The position numbers were made by a program, and so were the translations under genes. This document shows, one piece after another, positions 61,487 to 64,000 of a DNA stretch of 64,000 nucleotides. This DNA is from Heliopora coerulea (lineage: Eukaryota; Cnidaria; Anthozoa; Scleralcyonacea; Helioporidae). The first letter of the stretch is position 1. Each line of letters starts with the position of its first letter. Below the pieces are notes generated by a model that had not been told where the DNA came from, searched no databases, and was given only the letters and a program-made list of their open reading frames with translations. The stretch lies in the NCBI GenBank assembly GCA_030142905.1, contig JASJOG010000021.1:2632001-2696000 (forward strand), read 5' to 3'.

Positions 61487-61884
61487 AACGTCCTTTAAAA
61501 TAGGTTTAACATTACAGGAAAGATGAAAGGAAAAAGTATACAAGACATTTTAAAACGTCTTTAAAGCATTTTAAAACTGTCACTGTTTTTTGTCTCAGTT
61601 TCTGTTGTATTTTAAAGCTTAACAATAAATAACTATCGTAAAGTATTTAGACATGTGATTGCATATTTCATAATTGTTTTAAATAGCTGTAATTCGTATT
61701 ATCTTGAACAGAAAGTCCTTACGTCATCCAGATCTCTTTTGGACCTGTTGATAACCTACTTTTGGGCAGAAATGTTGTCCGAAATTTAAATAAAGTCATT
61801 TTTAGATTTCTCGTGTTGTTCACGAAAGAATTAGTTCATAAATTAATTCATTTATTTGCTTTTTTTAATTCATTTCGTTCGTTT

Positions 61885-62027
61885 ATGTATGTATATATGT
61901 ATGTATGTATATATGTATGTATGTATATATGTATGTATGTACGTGTGTACGTGTGTACGTATGTATGTATTTATGTATGTATGTATGTATGTATGTATGT
62001 ATGTATGTATGTATATGTGCATGAATG
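61885..62027. repeat. (TATG)n microsatellite
   Basis: TATG and TATATATG units with a short ACGTGTGT part; the frames across it are artefacts. Confidence 0.95.
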
Positions 62028-62149
62028 TTTGTAGCGTATATTAGTAAATCAGCAGAACTACTTTAGGCTAAACATTTTTATTAAGACCCCATTCTCTTGG
62101 AGCATTAAAACCTGAAATACTGTCAGATTTTTCACTTTTAAATTTGTAG

Positions 62150-62264
62150 ATACGAGTGAACAGCATTTTACCTGGTTTCACAAATACGCCGCTTTTGGAT
62201 CAATATTCGGAAAGTGATTTTATAAAATCACATTTACAAAGAACTCCAAGAGGAAAATTTGCAG
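62150..62264 (+). CDS. DCXR: DCXR-like exon 7
   Basis: IRVNSILPGFTNTPLLDQYS then ESDFIKSHLQRTPRGKFA. IRVN-(A/S)-(V/I)-x-PG is the SDR C-terminal block and RxPxGKFA precedes the last helix. The remaining residues (VEDVVN...DGG-type end, about 33) must lie in an exon right of the window. Acceptor tttgtag, donor gtagag. Confidence 0.95.
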
Positions 62265-62316
62265 GTAGAGTATAAGTTGTGACATGTAATACACCGTAAT
62301 CCCAATGCTAGTGTGT

Positions 62317-62417
62317 TTAACCCTTTCTGGTTTATACCCGACTTTTTAACTTTACTCTGGCTAACGCCAGACGACTTTACTCGTTCAGGAGAGGCGTCTA
62401 AGACAGGAATGGGTTAA
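62317..62417. mobile_element. TTAA-ended MITE, second family
   Basis: TTAAccctttctgg at the left and caggaatgggTTAA at the right; internal 'ctaacgccagacgactttac'. About 100 bp. I associate this sequence with anthozoan introns. TTAA ends suggest piggyBac-type movement. Confidence 0.7.
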
Positions 62418-63009
62418 CTAAACAAAAATCTTACTGACATCTCAAAGTCTGTTGTATGAGGCGAGTTAATATTATCAGGCAGGGCTATAATAAATACTTA
62501 TTAGCAGAGAGTCGGGTCCAAATAATGTGTGCGAAAAAAAAAACGAAGACAAATTCTTTCCAGGATGGACCGAGCAAACGAGGTTAATAAGGAACTTATT
62601 ATATGGCTCTTTGGTTCGTTTTCTTTCCTGTATTTAATTAGGTTTTTGTCCTCCGAATTTGATGTTAATCTTGGCTTGTAAGTTGTTCATCTGGCTTCCT
62701 ATTACTACCAGTTAAACATTCAATTTACATGGTTTTATACAATTAGCTGTAAACAAAAGCAACACCAGTTTTCCAACATAATTGCTTGTTCCAAATTTTT
62801 GAATGTAGAGAAGTAATTTTTCTAAAAAGTAAATTACTCTAAAATCAACTTGAAGATTTTAGCGCCAAAACTTGCCGGTACGGAATAATCAGCGTATTGG
62901 ATGAGTCCACTATCCTACAATATTCGACCGTTTCAACTACCAATCTTCATGTGAAATTTTGTGTACGGGCCGAAATCCCAGCTCAGCCATACGATGATTT
63001 ATATTGTTA
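62418..63009. other. DCXR intron 7, unrecognised
   Basis: AT-rich; no exon or repeat ends seen. Confidence 0.4.
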
Positions 63010-63790
63010 TTATTATTTATAAAATAACACGCACCCTACGCACGCTCTGATTTGACGAGCCTCATTTTTTTTCTGAGATTGCAATGACACGCTGACGTCA
63101 TTTTCATTTTGTGTTTAAAAATTAGAGAGTTGCTTAAGTGTCTCTGTGCTTTTATAAAAAAACATGAATGACGTCATTTCTAGCCGAAAATGCCTAGTGA
63201 AAACACAAGGAGTAGCCTAGTGTTTTCTGGTATTTTTCTTCATGGTTGAAAATTTGAAATAATGTCATAAATGTTTCGATCACAGTACAGAGACACGAGA
63301 GCTATTTTCTATTTGTTTTATGAAATAACCAAAGATTTTTCAAGTTTTCGTAACTTCTCTGTGCTCTAATACAAAATGAAAATGACGTCAGCTTATCTCT
63401 GTACTCTGCGAGGAAATGTGGCTCGTCCAATCGGAGCGTGCGTAGGACCCTTGTTATTTTATATTATAAAATAACACGCGTCCTACGCACGCTGTGATTG
63501 GACTAGCCTCATTTTCTCTCAGAATACAGAGACAATACTGACGTCATATTCATTTTCTATTAGAGTACAGAGACACGAATGACGTCACGAAAACTCGAAA
63601 AACCTAAGTTATTTTATAAAACAAATAGAAAATAGCTTTCGTGTCTCTGTACTGTGATAGAAACATGAATGACGCTATTTCAACCGGAAAAATACCAGAA
63701 AACAGTCGGCTACGCCTCGTGTTTTCACTTGACATCTGTCTGGTTGAAATGATGTCATTCAAGTTTCTATCAGCACAGAGACACTCCAGC
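63010..63790. repeat. Foldback with five CRE octamers
   Basis: Two arms of about 280 bp (63180-63460 and 63470-63770) are inverses around 'ttattttatattataaaataa'. A partial third copy is at 63010-63180. Shared blocks: 'aaataacacgc-tcctacgcacgct', 'tacagagacacga', 'aaacaaatagaaaatagc'. TGACGTCA occurs at 63093, 63169, 63383, 63539 and 63580. A shorter relative is at about 15745-15840. Non-coding. Confidence 0.75.
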
Positions 63791-64000
63791 AATTTCATAT
63801 TTGTTAGATAGCTGAGCTCGTTATCTGATCTGGGCGTAAAATGACGTGCGTTAAATTTGATTTGATTACAGCCAAACCAGATTAATGTACGTTTACAAAA
63901 AAATGAACAATAGGTAATTACCGCATAGTTAGGTTTTTTCAACAGTGATTTTGGGTAGAAAGGTTGTTGAATTGATGCAATGTGAGCACAAATACTAAAT

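Noticed and set aside
61885..62027. CRISPR-like or regulatory tandem array
   Set aside because: Units are 4-8 bp without spacers; a plain TATG microsatellite in a eukaryote.

Overview
The window is a stretch of nuclear genome from an animal. Two split genes with GT-AG introns, lie in the same + orientation: the last 30 exons of the RNA polymerase I largest subunit (POLR1A/RPA1, 4754-33836, running in from the left edge) and the first 7 exons of a short-chain dehydrogenase close to L-xylulose reductase (DCXR, from 36875, running out at the right edge). There are no operons, Shine-Dalgarno sites or bacterial genes. The DNA is AT-rich. Several repeats look like families I associate with cnidarians, especially anthozoans: TTAA-ended foldbacks, the 'acccagggt' foldback and Penelope elements. 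A marine invertebrate, probably a cnidarian, is my best guess; this is inference and no database was searched.

Layout. 1-4750: intron or 5' sequence of POLR1A filled with repeats (a 1.9-kb foldback, a 105-bp perfect palindrome, a LINE 3' fragment, triplet repeats, and a hAT-type MITE with a perfect 8-bp target duplication). 4754-33836: POLR1A, 1,172 residues in an unbroken frame, including the catalytic NADFDGD motif, bridge helix, trigger loop and an acidic insertion coded by small exons. 33837-36874: intergenic, with a Tc1-free run and a pair of diverged direct repeats. 36875-36926: DCXR exon 1. 36927-50093: a 13-kb first intron that is a transposon graveyard: a long-TIR element carrying a broken SAP/SWIM-finger gene, two tandem LTR-like units (one hit by a hAT transposon with a CGGBP1-like finger and by a hAT MITE), and a three-deep nest (hAT > Tigger/pogo-like > Penelope). 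50094-62264: DCXR exons 2-7, separated by a Tc1 transposon, microsatellites, long purine/pyrimidine tracts and foldbacks. 62265-64000: intron with a foldback carrying five CREB/ATF octamers; the last DCXR exon is not in the window.

The most unusual theme is a set of hammerhead-ribozyme-like cores (CUGANGA, a hairpin, GAAAC). The best two are canonical and face each other at 52658-52682 (-) and 52872-52896 (+). Others lie in or next to palindromes at 1.66, 29.7, 33.2, 36.4, 46.8/48.1 and 57.6 kb; one pair belongs to the recognisable Penelope copy. They look like traces of Penelope-like elements or retrozymes.
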